Shown here: piece by piece, positions 1 to 10,773 of the stretch
How the letters are laid out: every line of letters starts with the position of its first letter
Numbering within the stretch: position 1 is the stretch's first letter
Assembly (NCBI GenBank): GCA_025024175.1
Contig: QCXZ01000041.1
Span: forward strand, 5,823,786 to 5,887,785
DNA from: Rhyzopertha dominica
Lineage: Eukaryota > Arthropoda > Insecta > Coleoptera > Bostrichidae
Reading direction: 5' to 3'
DNA: 64,000 bases
Notes under the pieces: generated by a model
Told to the model about the DNA's origin: nothing
Database searches by the model: none
Seen by the model: the letters and a program-made list of their open reading frames with translations, nothing else
Translations under genes and position numbers: made by a program

Positions 1-36
1 TTTTACTATTTTTTACCCATTGACGGGGTAGTGGGT
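1..36 (+). repeat. left terminal inverted repeat of the 1-1780 element
   Basis: It pairs with 1744-1779: 24 of the outer 30 positions match, and positions 19-30 match without a break. Confidence 0.75.
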
Positions 37-387
37 CAAAAAGTACATTGTAGCAAGTGGCTTATAAAATGGAATATTTTGGACTTTTTTTAACAAAATT
101 TATTGTCTTGCAGTTACAATAAAAATTGTCCTTACTTAAGCCTAAAAAAACTTGTTAAAAAATAATTGTTACACCTAAGCAAAATGCCAAAAATACTTAA
201 AATTTTCTTTCGACATTACTTGATATTGCAACTCGACAGTTTATACTGAATTGGCTAAATAATTATCTACTTTGTGTTTCCAATTTTTTGTTTCAACTTT
301 TTGGCTACTTCTTTGGCACGACCATCTTTTTGTTCACATTCCTTTTTATAAATCGCGTGAAATTTTAAAGTGAGAGTCCAAGTGATA

Positions 388-1440
388 ATGGTTTATTCAA
401 CTGCCGAAAGGGTAGAAATAATTTTTATTTACGGTGCTGAGCATAGCTGTGCTCGTGCGTCAGCAAGGGTGTTTAACGAACGGCACCCCGATAAAAATGT
501 TGACGCTAGGTACTGGATCTGTAGTAAACAAAAAAAGGGCAGGGAATAGACTCGTTGATGAAATGGCCCAACTTGAAGTATTTGGTCATTTTGCAATGGA
601 TCCAACTAGCTCTTTGCGTAACATTTCTACAGCCACTGGACTTTCTTATTTATCTGTAAGGAAAGTTATAAAACTGCACAAATTCCATCCCTATAAGATG
701 AAAACTCTCCAGGAACTCGGCGAAGATGACTTCGATAGAAGACTGCAATTTTGCGAAATTATGACAGAAAAGATTATAGTAAATCCAAATCTAATAAAAA
801 ATATCTGCTTCAGTGATGAATGCACATTTTTTTGAACGGCTCTGTAAATAAACATAACGTCAGGTACTGAAGTGACGAAGATCCTTATATTTTTCGAGAA
901 GGTCATACACAAGTTCCTCAGAAGCTGAACGTCTGGGCTGGAATACTTGGCAACGCAATTGTAGGTCCAATTTTCATTGATAGGACGCTAAATGGGGGAA
1001 TGTATTTAGAATTACTTGATAACGTTATTGATCCTTTAATCACAGAGCAATTAGAAAACCAACGTGACCCTGAAGGAAATCCAATGTTGGATGAATACGA
1101 ATTGTTTTACCAACATGATGGAGCCCCACCGCATTACGCCATTAATGTGCGAAATTGGTTAAATCATAGATTTCCTCTTCAATGGATTGGTAGGCGTGGA
1201 ACAATTGAATGGCCGCCACGATCACCCGATTTGACTGCTTTAGATTTCTTTCTATGGGGTCATTTAAAATCTGTGGTTTACAAAACACAACCTACTAGCC
1301 TGGACGATCTGCGAGAAAGAATTATTAACGAGTGCAGGAGGATTCCACCTGAAACTTTCCGAAAAGTGCAGCAGGAGTTCGAGAACCGTCTGTATTATTG
1401 TATGGAAAGAGGTGGTGCACATTTTGAGAATCTATTGTAA
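388..1440 (+). pseudogene. mariner-like transposase pseudogene (DDE, IS630/Tc1/mariner superfamily)
   Basis: The reading frame opens at an ATG at 388 (MVYSTAERVEII) with an N-terminal helix-turn-helix region of the kind found in insect mariner-like proteins (FNERHPDKNVD). Near 500-515 a deletion and frameshift moves the frame to the segment TGSVVNKKRAGN...FSDECTFF (about 510-835). A T-run at 829-834 shifts the frame again, and a TGA interrupts it at 868-870. The C-terminal half (from about 880 to 1440) is open. The catalytic triad is visible: the D of FSDE, the D of QHDGAPPHY, and the D of PRSPDL with 36 residues between the second and third. The family cuts and pastes DNA at TA sites. This copy cannot make a full protein. 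Terminal repeats flank it at 1-36 and 1744-1779. Confidence 0.85.
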
Positions 1441-1743
1441 GGTTTGAATTTCTATGGTTTTGTTCACACTGTTTTTGGAGTTACAAATAAATAATTTTTC
1501 TTTTTCGTGGACATGGACTTTCTAAAAAATTACATGATAATACTTTAATGTTAATAATAATGTTAAAAGAAAATTTTCAGTATTCTGGGAGTTTTTTTTA
1601 AATGTCATATTTTTTACAAGTTGTTTGTTTAAATTTTGGGTTCTCGTAAGGACAAATTTTATTTCCGCTCTAAAATAAAATACATTTTGTTGAAAAGAGT
1701 CCAAAATATTCAATTTAATAAGCAACCTGTTTCGGCAATATTA

Positions 1744-1779
1744 ATCTATTACCCCGTCAATAAGTTAAACGTGGTAAAA
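1744..1779 (-). repeat. right terminal inverted repeat of the 1-1780 element
   Basis: Reverse complement of the window's first 36 bases at 75% identity. It begins ttttac on the minus strand. Confidence 0.75.
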
Positions 1780-1780
1780 C

Positions 1781-2250
1781 TAATTACATGGCCANACTCT
1801 TTGTGAAATAAGCTTTTAAATGATGTATCACAAGATGGATAGTTCCATTAAAAATTTTTAAAGGGGTGTCTATCCTGCTCAGAGAGTAAGCGCTATCCAT
1901 TAAAAACTTATCTCAAAAGTTGTCCCCCTGCAAACAAAAGTTTACCTGTTTTTACAAATTTTTAAATTTTTGCTATATTTAAAGTTATTTAAGGTGTGAA
2001 GTTTTCAAAAAATCACCCTGTATATTTGCTAGTAGTGTTTTTATATTTACAAAAGCAATCCTAGAATTCTGGGGAATTTATTTTATTATGTACACATGAA
2101 ATATTTCGAATTTTACTTCATTTTGGCGTCCTAGATTGCAGCACAAGATGCGAAAATACGGCGGGGTTGCAGTTATTTCGAGCGTCCATTACAAATTCAT
2201 TTGAAGTGGGTAGAACTAGAAATTAAAGTATTAATAATACATCAACCTTT
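1781..2250. other. non-coding spacer
   Basis: AT-rich DNA with no recognisable coding. It contains caccctgtatat near 2013. The same acagggt/accctgta word recurs near 8380, 9212, 9710 and 9838 and usually marks the edge of small insect DNA repeats. Confidence 0.4.
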
Positions 2251-2254
2251 TGTA

Positions 2255-2620
2255 GAACCCTTACACACGCTCCGTAGTAGCGCGACAAGCGCAAGCCGCG
2301 GATGTTGCAGATGCCTGAGCGAATTAGCGTCAAAAAAGGAAGTATAAAAACAACTTCCTTCGCCGACTCAGTTTCTGAGGATCATACAACGGATCGGTTC
2401 AATCAAACCTCTGAAATAATAAATCTCCGGAAGCAGCAACAAAGCATCTCTGACGGATTCAATTTTAAAAGATAATGGATGTGTACTGTTGGGGTCGCAG
2501 CAACGCCTAGTTATTGTAAGGAAAACACCGTGTTTAAATGAGACTGAACCTCGAATTGAACCGAAAAGGGAAAGACGCGTTCGCTGTGGAAGCGAAATGT
2601 GTTCGCTTGTATGGATTTTT
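2255..2620 (+). promoter_or_regulatory. LTR- or promoter-like segment
   Basis: A GC-richer stretch with several CpGs is followed by a TATA-like box (agtataaaaac near 2342), then an aataaa about 75 bases further on, then a leader with CpGs (ggggtcgcagcaacg near 2492). This order resembles U3-R-U5 of an LTR retroelement followed by a leader, but no second LTR, clear primer-binding site or gag was found. It could equally be an unrelated promoter. Confidence 0.25.
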
Positions 2621-2849
2621 CAATAGTTTGAATGTTACGTCTCGATAAACGTTGAAGTGAATAAGTTTTAGTTTGGATGAACTATACACGCGATTAAAAG
2701 AAAGTTTCGAGTAGTTTGAAAGCCTGTAATAGATTGCGAATGGATTTCTGCAAACGAGCTCGGAATTTGTATCATATTTCTAATAATGTGATACCGTAAA
2801 GTTCTGGCAATACTCGACTATTATTGTATGGTTGATTTAATCAAAGCCA

Positions 2850-3012
2850 CACTTTGTACACTGGGCTTCAAAAGTATTGACTGGTACCCCGGAGTGATGG
2901 GCGGGGCTTCACCGCTTGACACCCAAGGGTCTAGTGGTGCGGTTCGTATTTTTAATTTTGCTTACCTATATCTTAGGCGACAAAGCCATGATCGGAAGTT
3001 TACATTTTCAAC
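2850..3012 (+). repeat. dispersed repeat, copy 1
   Basis: It matches the reverse complement of 13814-13985 over about 160 bases at roughly 85-90%, with shared words such as actgggcttcaaaag and aagggtctagtggtg. Copy 2 has about 15 extra bases in the middle. Both copies stay open in one frame (residues like LGFKSIDWYP and NFAYL). Changes are not concentrated at third positions, so coding is not supported. No known family recognised. Confidence 0.7.
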
Positions 3013-3240
3013 TAATGTCCAAGTTTACCAAACTTCTGCTAGTGGTAATAGATTAAATTATTTTCAACAAACATTTGCTAATATATATGATCTAGCTGTT
3101 TTTAAAATTAAAAATAATGCCCAATGTATTGTAAAAAAGCAAAAAAAAATAATTTTGTGCAGAAAGCAGGTCGCAACGGTTGTTCAGAACTTTTTGACTT
3201 CCAATTTGTGGAACTTATATCAAATTAAATAAACATATGG

Positions 3241-3370
3241 GCCTTTCCTCACGGGTTATCGTCCTTAGGGTGAAGACTCAAGGAAGGGTCTAGCGGTGAG
3301 GTTCTCGTTTCTAATTTTGCTTAGTTACATGAAATGTCACAAAAGGATAACCAAAAGTTTAAACTGTCAG
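3241..3370 (+). repeat. dispersed repeat, divergent tandem copy
   Basis: It contains gaagggtctagcggtgaggt and tctaattttgcttagttac in the same order as copy 1 and about 340 bases downstream of it, followed by a diverged version of the next segment (aaaagtttaaactgtcag). It looks like an older duplicate of the 2850-3012 repeat. Confidence 0.5.
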
Positions 3371-3668
3371 TTTGATTTTTTAAAATTTGACTAAAGTTGA
3401 CACTTAATCAAGAAATTCATCGCAATAAAAGTTGAGCCACTTTCTGCAATCTGGTCCTTACTGTAGTTTTTGAAATTAAATATTTACTACAATGCGGGCA
3501 TGCAGAATTAATCTGTAAAATTATAGAAATTGTTAAATTTATTGTATTTTATAATTAATTATTATTGCCACGTGTTCGATTCAAACAATTAAATCGATCT
3601 ATTCTAATTGACGATTAATCGTTAACGTTTAAAATAACGGAAGCTTCCACAAAAAAGAAATACAAATA

Positions 3669-3679
3669 CACTGTAAAAA
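3669..3679 (+). repeat. left terminal inverted repeat of the CACTA-like element
   Basis: CACTGTAAAAA, preceded by TA. It is identical to the reverse complement of 12416-12426. Confidence 0.55.
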
Positions 3680-3815
3680 GAAATCATGTAAAATTACACA
3701 AAAAATCGTTGGCAACTAAATAACCAGCGATAAACTGTGTAATTTTCAGGGTGCATGTAAAATTACAAACTATTTTGGGTTAATACACAAGCCTTGTGTA
3801 CTATCACATTTCATT

Positions 3816-4083
3816 TGTGTAATTTTGCAGTTGGTGTATGCAAAAATACATGCATACAACTTAAAACTTCAGTTATCTTATGTAAAAATACATGAATGGA
3901 ACTTAAATTTCCAGCTATCTTATGTAAAAATACATGAATGGGACTTAAATTTCCAGCTGTGTTATGTAAAAATACATTAATGAAACTTAAATTTCCAGTT
4001 AACTTATGTAAAAATACATTCATATAAGTTAAATTTCCAGTTATCTTATGTAAAAATACATGAAATTTAATTAAATTTCCATA
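3816..4083. repeat. 42-bp tandem repeat array (six units)
   Basis: The word tatg(t/c)aaaaatacat starts at 3837, 3879, 3921, 3963, 4005 and 4047, exactly 42 bases apart each time. Between these words the unit reads roughly acttaaatttccagctatct. Because 42 is a multiple of three, the minus strand stays open for 101 codons as a 14-residue repeat. This is the left subterminal array of the 3669-12426 element. Confidence 0.9.
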
Positions 4084-4459
4084 TATAACAGGGGAAATTA
4101 CATGTGTAATATTCATAATTTGTATGTAAAATTACTTGCAGGGTTATTAATAGTTAGGAGAAGAAATGTAAAACTACAATTAAGTACTGGAAATATTTAT
4201 TGAAATAAAGGAACAATGTAAGTACATGAGCAGAATAATAATGTAATTAATGGAAATGAATAAATAATTAAATGTAATGTATAATTCTTTCAGTAAAAAA
4301 ACTAAACTAACAATTTTTGCTCGTAACATAAATATATAACATCAACATTCTGCAANCATAAAGTAAAGAAAAATGTATATATGGTGAGTTTTTCTATGTA
4401 GAGAGCTAGAAGTTAAATAGGGTGAAAAATCTTTAAAAATAAAGTCACTCAGATAATAA

Positions 4460-4673
4460 AAAAAATAAATATCCACTATTACATAAAATTATTTAATTTT
4501 TTATCTCCTTTATTACAGATTTTGCAAGATTGCAAATGCATGAGTAGATATTTTGAATTTTACAGATTAAATTATAAAAAGTATCTACAACTCATGGATT
4601 TTCAGTGTTGTGGTCTGTAGTAAAGGAGATAGAAAATTAAATAATTTTATGAAATAGTGAAAATTTATTTTTT
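4460..4673. repeat. foldback (long inverted repeat) MITE-like element
   Basis: Bases about 4460-4523 are nearly the reverse complement of about 4612-4673; ataaaattatttaatttt and tatctccttta are shared. The inner part also pairs (atgagtagatattt with its counterpart near 4590), so the whole 210 bases can form one hairpin. No coding. Confidence 0.75.
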
Positions 4674-5411
4674 AGTACCGTGGATGAAAGTAGGTATTCA
4701 AAGAAACAGTAAAAAAAACTTTTTTGACAAGTTATAAATTCAAAATTCAATTCAATTCAAAACATACATATTTTCCCCTTTNAACCTTTCTTCTACCANT
4801 CCGAATTTCCAAGAAACACAAAACATTGTGGAAAACTTACAATACGTAAAAGTCGATAAAAAGCAATTCTTAGAGTAGCAAATACAGACATTTTTTTANT
4901 TTAAATAGGTATGCACCAAACAAAAAAAAAGTATAGGTAAAACACCAAAATGTAAATAAAATTGTCCTCAGTTCTAGCCGGTATCAAATGAGGAAAATTT
5001 TACTTCATGTTCCTTAATTTGGTTAACAAAGAAACAATTTTGGCAATCGTACTTTATTTGTTTTTTGTGCCTTGATCAGGATTTACTTTAAAAAAATATC
5101 TTTGTACAAATTCCAAAGTGTGGGATAATTGCCTAGGATAACACAAATTGAAAATGTAATATGCAGCAAACATAAACTTGAAAGCACTCATTAGATGTTG
5201 GGTAGAAATAATTTTCTGTTTTTCACAAAAAATGTAGTACTTAGCAAGCGCAGTATGTTCTGAAATAAAGAAAAATAATGTTAATTAGTTTAAATGAAAA
5301 AAAAGTGTCTAGTCTGGATAAATTGGAACCCTTCATCTTTTGTTTAGTAGTCAAATGCAAATGCAACTGAGTTATAATCTATATAAAGGCTGGCAACTTT
5401 CAAAGGGTAGC
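4674..5411. other. non-coding interior of the CACTA-like element
   Basis: AT-rich, with three single-base ambiguities. No reading frame or repeat recognised. Confidence 0.4.
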
Positions 5412-5747
5412 ATTAAGAGAGCTGCACTGCTGCACAGTCAAGTTACAAATGGATGAGTAAATTTGGATGTTTTATGTAATATTTTAATGTGTTTCCAAAA
5501 TTTCAACAGATTTTCCCCGTAAACAAACGAGTAATTTAGTTTTTCTTCCAAGAGAGGTGTGAATTATCATTATACTTGCTTATTTACAGGGAAATTTTGT
5601 TGATATTTTGGGAACACATCTAGATATAATTAGTCAACTGAACTACGTTTCGTTTTTTTTGCGAAAAATTAAATATGAACAAAAATATTACTTAAAACAT
5701 CTAAATTTACCCATGTATTTGTACCATGACTGTGGAGCGCTCTTAAT
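5412..5747. repeat. foldback element with two nested arm pairs
   Basis: The outer arms attaagag...gtaaatttggatgtttta (5412-5480) and its inverted counterpart (about 5690-5747, ending ctcttaat) match at about 80%. The inner arms gtgtttccaaaatttcaaca (from about 5490) and the inverted tgttgatattttgggaacac (about 5600) pair as well. The layout is typical of a hairpin MITE. Confidence 0.7.
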
Positions 5748-6292
5748 ATTTTTATGTTTGACTTGACTGAATGATCTTTTTGACACTCTTTAGGAGATGT
5801 ATAGGATAATTTTTACTCAAACAACAACTTGAGATACCTTTATAACTACATACTAATGTTCATTGATATATTTTCTTTTGTTTTATGAATATCTAGAAAT
5901 GGAAAACAAATTTCAGTTTCTTGTGTAATATTTGAATAAAATTTGGCTGGTAACAAAGATGGTGTTTGAAATAATCGACATGCAAATTTGAAACAATATT
6001 ATTGGTGAAAAATAAGCATTTTTTTATCGAACATATGTATGCAACTCGTATGTAATTGAATTGTACAAGGCTCACCCTGTTTTTATTATCCTCGTGCACT
6101 GATTATTTTTTGACGTTTCTAAAAACCAATCAAAATATTCCAATTTCGGTCAATTGAAATTTTGAACGAATCAAAACACAATTATAGTGGGAATTTTCGC
6201 AAGGGCAAATTTTCGCTGGAATAATTTAACAAAAATTGTTGGCATGACGACTGTCATCAACCTCACTAAAAATAAGTGGAACAAGATTTAAT

Positions 6293-6349
6293 ATGTCTTC
6301 ACTCAATGAAATCGATAAGATCAATGAAAATATATGTAGAACCACTAAG
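6293..6349 (+). other. candidate first coding exon on the plus strand
   Basis: An ATG at 6293 opens 19 codons (MSSLNEIDKINENICRTTK) that end exactly at a good donor (aag|gtgagc at 6350). No following exon was identified. The opposite strand of 6345-6554 carries a 69-codon frame with some protein-like character (VADWQRIEELLENYF) that might be a terminal exon of something else. Either may be chance. Confidence 0.2.
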
Positions 6350-6650
6350 GTGAGCAAAGTTTTAATATTGGAACAGTGTTTCTGCTTGTTACGTCAAAAA
6401 ATAACCCTTCGAATACCACTCGAGACTTCGGTATACATATTTCAAAATAATTCTCCAACAATTCTTCAATGCGTTGCCAGTCGGCAACAGGCACTCGAGC
6501 CCTATGGGCTCTCGTATCTGTTTCTGGAGCAACACGTTGTCGAATTTCTGTCAAAATATTTTCAATTTATTCTCAGTCTCTTGTGATATTATTGTTGAAA
6601 ATTTTTTTATCTAGTAGGGAATATATGTTTTATTTTACTTTTAATACTCA

Positions 6651-6758
6651 TTTATGCTTTTAAGCCGTATATGAAAATGTTTTTATAATATTGTATTATA
6701 ACAGATTTTAAATACAATTGGAAAAATTATAATCCCATATATGGCTTAAAAACATAAT
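6651..6758. repeat. short hairpin repeat
   Basis: ttttaagccgtatatg (6657-6672) and catatatggcttaaaa (about 6737-6752) are inverted partners with one mismatch. They sit just downstream of the CIDE-N-like gene's putative poly(A) signal. Confidence 0.55.
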
Positions 6759-6974
6759 GCGAATTTTAAATGAATATATAAAACTTTTATTAACGCATAT
6801 TAGAACACAAGTAGTTACCTTCAGTGAGTATTACAATGCAGGGTGCAGATGTTTGTAATGAACTGGCATCTTCTTTCTGTAAACACATTAAACATACCAT
6901 CATCCATATGAGGTAATTAGAAAAAAACTTACAGTTGTCCATTGGTTTATGAGGATATTAATGTTTTCCCCAAA

Positions 6975-7957
6975 CTATTTGCTAATTGTTTGTAAAACTA
7001 GTAACAACTCCTGGTCAGTTCCCAAATCGGCAACATTTTTTTCAATATATTTCTTTGATAAACGAAATTCTATGAGCTTGCTTTTTTTTAACTCAAACAG
7101 TTTGTCTATATTGCATAAATTTTGACCCATTAATTTTTCGAAGTGCCATTCGATTATTTGTGGTTCAAAGAGTATGGGCCAGTTAGTCTCTTCCATAGTG
7201 GGGGGTTGTGGGTTGTTTAAAAATAGTCGCTGCATTCCATAAGTTTCATTTAGAAGTGTTTCGTTAAATTGGAAATGTTCACCTAAGCTCTTATTTAATC
7301 GGTCCTTCTTTTCTTCGAGTCTGTCCTCTTTTTGAACTTCTGGTTGCCAATTTGTGCATCCTGTAGGAACAAAACTTTAACAAATGCCGGTGAGATAAAG
7401 AATCTACTTACCAGCTTTACAGCTCATCATCTTTTTAATTTTGCTAGGAGGCACATCGTGTGGGTCCATTTGATTTGGAGGTCGCTTATGAGGTCTATTG
7501 AGATAATTATTTCTTTCGAGCAGTTTTTTGAAAATGCTTATAGTAGTTGACTTTACATTAAAGTTAGCCTCTTGGTTTTCAGTCACATCAGGGGTGCTAT
7601 TAACAGTAACAGTTGATGATCCAGAAGAATATGATACATTTAAATTATTTTCTGGACTCCACCGCTTTTCTTTTGATAACAGTATAAATGTTTCCTTACG
7701 AAATATTTTCAGAACTGCTCCAGTGTCTATTTCCGTTCCATCTGATTCCAACACAAGGGTGCTTCCCTCTATATTCAATTTTTCAGAGGCTGCAAATATT
7801 TCATTAAATAGATCTTTATATACATTTTTAATTCATTTTGCAACTACAAACCTTTAAGAACTAAACTGCTATATAATGCATCATTTAATTCTTCCTGTAG
7901 GGTAACAAAGACTTTTTTATCTCTGTTGAGATTCCATACTTTGAAACAGAATGGCAT
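6975..7957 (-). CDS. CIDE-N-like domain protein, three coding exons, 289 residues, inside a CACTA-like element
   Basis: Coding exons on the minus strand are 7957-7852, 7789-7412 and 7360-6975 (106+378+386 = 870 nt, in frame, stop included). The introns of 62 and 51 nt have GT...AG ends; the second donor is gtaagt. Residues 3-79 look like a CIDE-N domain: a basic, hydrophobic start (FKVWNLNR), a helix region (EELNDALYSSLVLK), the signature LVLESDGTEID at 47-57 and a closing W79. In animals this fold pairs acidic and basic faces, as in the DFF40/DFF45 nuclease-inhibitor pair. Residues 134-155 are proline- and lysine-rich (HKRPPNQ, PPSKIKKMM), possibly a nuclear signal. Residues 170-190 are charged, perhaps helical, followed by a TNWPILFEP motif and a C-terminal helical region. 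The C-terminal half loosely recalls SAMD3-like proteins of animal transposons; this is inference. A fourth, non-coding 5' exon lies at 9032 and above. AATAAA (minus) at about 6786-6791 fits the 3' end. No stop or frameshift is seen. Confidence 0.7.
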
Positions 7958-7966
7958 GTTTTGGAA
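7958..7966 (-). other. 5' UTR part of the first coding exon, after the splice acceptor
   Basis: On the minus strand tatgttttag ends at 7967, and the exon then reads ttccaaaac before the ATG at 7957. This acceptor matches the donor at 9031, giving a 1,065-nt leader intron. Confidence 0.55.
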
Positions 7967-9031
7967 CTAAAACATACAACCAAAATATATGTATAAAAAA
8001 TAAGAAGCAAAATAACAAAATAAGGCACGGAGTAGTTTACATAATAGTATCTATGTGTAGTGTGTCTGTCTAGTAATTGTCCTTGTAAATAAAATCACAG
8101 AATATACGAACGAAATTGTTAATATGACTAAAACATTTATATTAAAAATTACTCTCTATGGAAGTTGCAAGTCCTTAATAAAGGTGCGTTCTTAAATATG
8201 GTTTTTAATAATCTTCAATTCTTCTAGGATTGACTTTACAGGGCACATTAAATGTATAAAAATTGTGATTTTATTTTATCAAGAAAGTTACAGAACACAT
8301 GTTGCTTATGCTGACAGAGTATGTGTTTGTGTGTACAAATTTTAATATCACTGGTCAGTTGATGAATTTTTATGTACATACAGGGTTAGCTCAAAGTTCT
8401 ATAGCATCCAAACAACTTTGTTACTTGAGAAGAAATTGTTTTGAAATTTGATGTAAATATATTATAGTGAAAAACAAAAATGTTTACATCACGTTTACAA
8501 CTTTTAATCACCTCGGGTTTAAATGGAAATGCGCTTCCTGTACATTTTTGATAAAAAATGAAGAACTGCATTCAAAAAATATTGGTTTACAAAAAAATTG
8601 TGCAAACTTTCGAAAAATCCACCAAAAAGCTTAATCGAGGTATACCCTTACAAACCGATATTTTACAAAAACCCACCACATTCTTATTAGTCCATTTAAA
8701 TGCAGAAAAATGCAAAATTATATTATTAATAAAGATTTGACATAGTGGTTTCCATTTTCTCATCCGTTGTTGATAAGTGTGAATTTTTAGTTGAAGTAAA
8801 CCAGATCGTTGAATCTTAAAATTTGTATTTCTAAGGCTATTTCTAAGTTGCATACAAACGACTCAACATTTACTGCATTCCTAGTTAAATTATCATTGTA
8901 AATGTAAACCTAACTCCGCGTTCGATTCGATGCAAGCGCTGATGGAGATTGTATTTTGTGATGTTCGAACTTGCAAATTTACATGTTACACAGATATAAC
9001 TCATTATGGTAAACTATACTACGGCACTTAC

Positions 9032-9190
9032 CTTACAATGAGTGCAATGCTAAAACAACCAACAAAACCGGCAGATTGATGAACAGAAGCACCACGCTGC
9101 ACCAACACAAACGAACCTACGATTCGCGATGGCGGATTACGTGTTCTATTTCCGCATACGTCATACGTGCGATGCTGCCATACTATGTTA
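9032..9190 (-). promoter_or_regulatory. promoter and non-coding first exon of the CIDE-N-like gene
   Basis: A CpG-rich island in otherwise AT-rich DNA. On the minus strand it ends in cattgtaag|gtaagtgcc, a near-perfect donor at 9031. The sequence includes cgtatgacgtatgcgg and ccgccatcgcgaatcg. The leader exon should start somewhere in 9120-9190. No TATA box is clear. Confidence 0.5.
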
Positions 9191-9837
9191 AGGTTAAGAG
9201 GCAGAAAAGTTATACCCTGTATATGTAATTCATAATTTTGTGTAACATACGCAGTTTTGTTTGTTTATGTTATTTTTTATTATTACACATAATAAAAAGT
9301 AAGCTCTCCGTAAAACCCGTAAGAAGTTTCTAAACATTACTGAAAATGCGGTAGAAATATAAAGCTTTGTAGAAAATAAAACACAAAAATGATGGATTTA
9401 CCGCAAATGTTCTTGTCCTGGCAGCACCGCGATACAGGGCACGCGAAGCAATGTATGAAAGCGCGCAAATTCCATATAAGGACTTGAAGGAAATTAGCGG
9501 GAATTATGATTGAGGCGTTGATATGATAAACGATATAATGTCCAAAAATTCATAAATGAGTTATTGGCGCCACTGGATTTTTTAAGACGTATTGCACCAT
9601 ATACCATTGTTGTTTCTGGTAAAAACAATATAAACACCGAAATATATAAAGACGACCGAAAAAAATTGCATTAGTGTCCATAAATAATAAGTAGTGGTAC
9701 ATACATAAGTACAGGGTGTTTTACAACTCCAATGCCATAACTGGTATATATGTTTCTGAAATCATTCTGAAGCAAAAAGTATATACAATATGGAGCTATT
9801 ACTTATATGTCCTAAAATGAACTGTTTTCTAGATATA

Positions 9838-10773
9838 CAGGGTGTCCTGCATTATGTAGGCAATCTCTTGGAATCTGAAAACTGGTACTTACAAAACCCC
9901 CCACATTTCATCGTTTAACTTTACGGTTAAGTATTTTTTTCAAAAATATGTGTCGTTTTGTTAAATCTTTGGGCCTTTTAAACTAAAAAGGTACTCTTTG
10001 TTTCTGTTGACCCTTTCCGTGAAAATTGCGGTTGAATGTTACGATTCACATTTTCAGTGCTTAACTAAATATTTTTTTTATCAAATTGGCCGTGATGAAT
10101 GATAAAACTGTGTTTGATGTCTTTGTGATATTGACATTTTGACAATACTTTACATTATTGCAGCAAAATTTCTGAAATAATAATAATATAAATGAATATA
10201 TGCCAACGTACATATTTATATGAATATCTCACTATTACTATACTATTATTTTAGAATTTTTACAATTTTTTGTCCAAAGATCAATAAAACAGTGACATTT
10301 AACACAGCTTTATTATTTATCACGGCCAATTTGTTAAAAAATTGATTTAGTTGAGCAGTAAAAGTGTGAATCCTAACACTCAACTTCAATTTTCTCGAAA
10401 AGGTCAATTTTAACAGCATGAACAAAAAGTACCTTTTTGTTAACAAATCCCAAAGATAAAAACACTATTGTTTTAAATCGTTAACTCTTTTAAGGTTAGG
10501 AGATAAAATGTGAGGGGTTGGACCCCTCCCTCCCCCACAACATTTATTTAAAAAATGTGCGCATCACTTTAAAGTCTCAACTTCAAATAATAATAATAGC
10601 CAAAATTATATCAACCAGTCTAAAAAATATTTTTGAAAAACTGTTTCTCTTCCCCCATATGCCAATATCTCAGTAGGCGGACGTTATTTCAAAAAAAGTT
10701 ATACTGTAAGATAGTGTTATTCTTACCAGTTTTCAGATCCCGAGAGGTTGCCCACATAATGCGGGACACCCTG
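9838..10773. repeat. 936-bp foldback element with arms of several hundred bases
   Basis: The left end cagggtgtcctgcattatg is inverted at the right end (cataatgcgggacaccctg). Pairing continues inward through ctgaaaactggta and then, with gaps, through a region of about 230 bases that includes caaattggccgtgat (10084 region) and its inverted match near 10320-10335. The arms are about 80-85% identical. A central loop of about 100 bases remains. The frames at 10246-10446 and 10633-10965 fall inside the arms and are not genes. Confidence 0.8.

Larger units (their letters stand above)
1..1780 (+). mobile_element. mariner-like (IS630/Tc1/mariner) DNA transposon, decayed
   Basis: The first 36 bases and the reverse complement of bases 1744-1779 match at 27 of 36 positions, including a perfect 12-base block (attgacggggta at 19-30, its complement at 1750-1761). 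Both ends start ttttac. A broken transposase lies between them. The left flank is outside the window, so a TA target duplication cannot be checked. The length of about 1.78 kb is long for mariner, because AT-rich non-coding DNA sits on both sides of the transposase. Confidence 0.8.

Noticed and set aside
3811..4116. 101-codon minus-strand frame with a 14-residue repeat (HVFLHKITGNLS)
   Set aside because: It is produced by the 42-bp tandem array, whose period is a multiple of three. Low-complexity AT-rich DNA, no domain.
7528..7857. 109-codon plus-strand frame
   Set aside because: Antisense shadow of exons 1 and 2 of the CIDE-N-like gene.
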